Made by a program: the position numbers and the translations under genes. Below the pieces are notes generated by a model that did no database searches, had not been told where the DNA came from, and saw nothing but the letters and a program-made list of their open reading frames with translations. Below are positions 5,770 to 6,263 of a DNA stretch of 6,263 nucleotides, in pieces. The stretch is from an uncultured Collinsella sp. Its GTDB lineage: Bacteria; Actinomycetota; Coriobacteriia; Coriobacteriales; Coriobacteriaceae. The stretch covers positions 1-6,263 of the forward strand of contig CABSNX010000119.1 of assembly GCA_902479205.1 (NCBI GenBank), written 5' to 3'. The first letter of the stretch is position 1; every line of letters starts with the position of its first letter.

Positions 5770-5866
5770 AGTCGGGTTTGTTTTGGCTAGTCTGTAGGCT
5801 ATCGCTGAGCATTGGATAAACATATCGCCATTCATCGGTTACGGGTGTTTTACTATTGCGCGCCCG

Positions 5867-5875
5867 TGCTATGCT
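5867..5875 (+). promoter_or_regulatory. Probable promoter of the formate-tetrahydrofolate ligase gene
   Basis: TGCTATGCT is an extended -10 (TG at 5867-5868, TATGCT at 5870-5875, four of six matches), the same layout as the ruvC promoter. The best -35, TTTACT (5849-5854), is 15 bases away, short of the ideal 17. The leader would be about 34 bases. Confidence 0.4.
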
Positions 5876-5902
5876 GAAATGGTCTTTTTCTCATTCGGTA
5901 AC

Positions 5903-5909
5903 GAAAGGA
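5903..5909 (+). promoter_or_regulatory. Ribosome binding site of fhs
   Basis: GAAAGGA ends six bases before ATG 5916, which fixes the start of the truncated gene. Confidence 0.75.
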
Positions 5910-5915
5910 CCGCCC

Positions 5916-6216
5916 ATGCCTACTGACATCGAAATCGCACGTTCCGTCACGCCGCTGCCCATTACCGAGGTGGCTAAGAACGCCGGCGTCGGCGTAAAGC
6001 ACCTGATTCCGTATGGCTTCGACAAGGCTAAGGTTGACTATTCACTGCTCAACGAGCCGACCGATCACCAGGCCAAGCTCGTCCTCGTGACCGCTATCAA
6101 TCCCACGCCCGCCGGCGAGGGCAAGACCACCACGACTATCGGTCTGGCCGATGGTTTGCGCCGTCGCGGCGTCAAGAGCGCTGTGGCCCTGCGTGAGCCT
6201 TCGCTCGGTCCCGTCT
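5916..6216 (+). CDS. fhs: Formate-tetrahydrofolate ligase, N-terminal 100 codons (3' truncated by adapter)
   Basis: The enzyme joins formate to tetrahydrofolate using ATP, giving 10-formyl-tetrahydrofolate for purine synthesis, initiator-tRNA formylation or the methyl branch of acetogenic carbon flow. The visible part starts MPTDIEIARSV and includes ITEVAKNAGV, the HLIPYGFDKAKVD segment and the nucleotide-binding loop INPTPAGEGKTTTTIG (61-76), then VALREPSLGPV (90-100). The family continues with Phe-Gly after this point. Here the frame runs instead into SVSYTHLRAHET, the known translation of a Nextera adapter, so genomic sequence stops at about 6216. Full-length proteins have roughly 550-560 residues, so most of the gene is missing. 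No stop codon is present. It has its own promoter-like sequence and ribosome binding site, so it probably begins a new transcription unit after ruvB. Confidence 0.95.
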
Positions 6217-6263
6217 CTGTCTCTTATACACATCTCCGAGCCCACGAGACCGATCAGTATCTC
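6217..6263 (+). other. Illumina Nextera adapter contamination at the contig end
   Basis: The run begins with CTGTCTCTTATACACATCT (6217-6235), the complement of the 19-base Tn5 mosaic end used in tagmentation kits. CCGAGCCCACGAGAC (6236-6250), the read-2 side of the Nextera adapter, follows. Next come eight bases, CGATCAGT (6251-6258), in the position of the sample index, and then ATCTC (6259-6263), the start of the P7 flow-cell sequence. It is an artefact of library preparation and not a transposon insertion. Confidence 0.98.

Noticed and set aside
4519..5835. Minus-strand open frame of 438 codons opposite ruvA and ruvB
   Set aside because: It is antisense to two clear, conserved genes; it arises from the codon bias of the sense strand and resembles no family.
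5770..5866. Terminator for ruvB
   Set aside because: I found no stable hairpin followed by a T-run between the ruvB stop and the next promoter; the GGCTAG/TAGGCTAT segment does not pair well.
6217..6235. Tn5/IS50 mosaic end suggesting a transposon insertion in fhs
   Set aside because: The bases directly after it are adapter, index and P7 sequence, not IS50 or other transposon DNA, so this is tagmentation library sequence.
6042..6245. Minus-strand frame of 67 codons starting MGSEMCIRDR
   Set aside because: Its start lies in the adapter and the rest is antisense to fhs.

Overview
This is a GC-rich piece of bacterial chromosome. The gene content, GTG/TTG start use and codon bias suggest an Actinomycetota genome of the class Coriobacteriia, and a gut Collinsella-like organism is my best guess. 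That assignment is inference from memory of the families; no search was run. The window is probably a whole short-read contig. It opens inside a gene on the left, and its last 47 bases are Illumina Nextera adapter rather than genome.

Layout, with all confident genes on the + strand: (1) the 3' end of a SNF2-family helicase (3-665); (2) a one-iron superoxide reductase (816-1178) followed by a strong intrinsic terminator (1225-1256); (3) a 661-residue protein (1296-3281) that aligns along its length with glutamine-dependent NAD+ synthetase but has lost the catalytic residues of both the glutaminase and the synthetase sites, and carries an extra C-terminal region ending in a Gly/Gln/Pro-rich tail; (4) a gene-poor stretch (3282-3560) with two adjacent hairpins, one a 98-nt long imperfect stem and the other a terminator shaped for minus-strand transcription, then a promoter and a LexA-type SOS box; (5) the Holliday-junction operon ruvC-ruvA-ruvB (3561-5769), with TGATG stop/start overlaps at both junctions; (6) a promoter and the first 100 codons of formate-tetrahydrofolate ligase (5916-6216), cut off by the adapter.

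The ruv genes form a functional set: RuvA binds the four-way junction, RuvB drives branch migration with ATP, and RuvC cuts the junction. The GAAC-N4-GTTC site at the operon's start point suggests induction by DNA damage. The superoxide reductase fits an anaerobe or microaerophile, and formate-tetrahydrofolate ligase feeds one-carbon metabolism. The most unusual items are the NAD+ synthetase-like pseudoenzyme and the structured element before ruvC.
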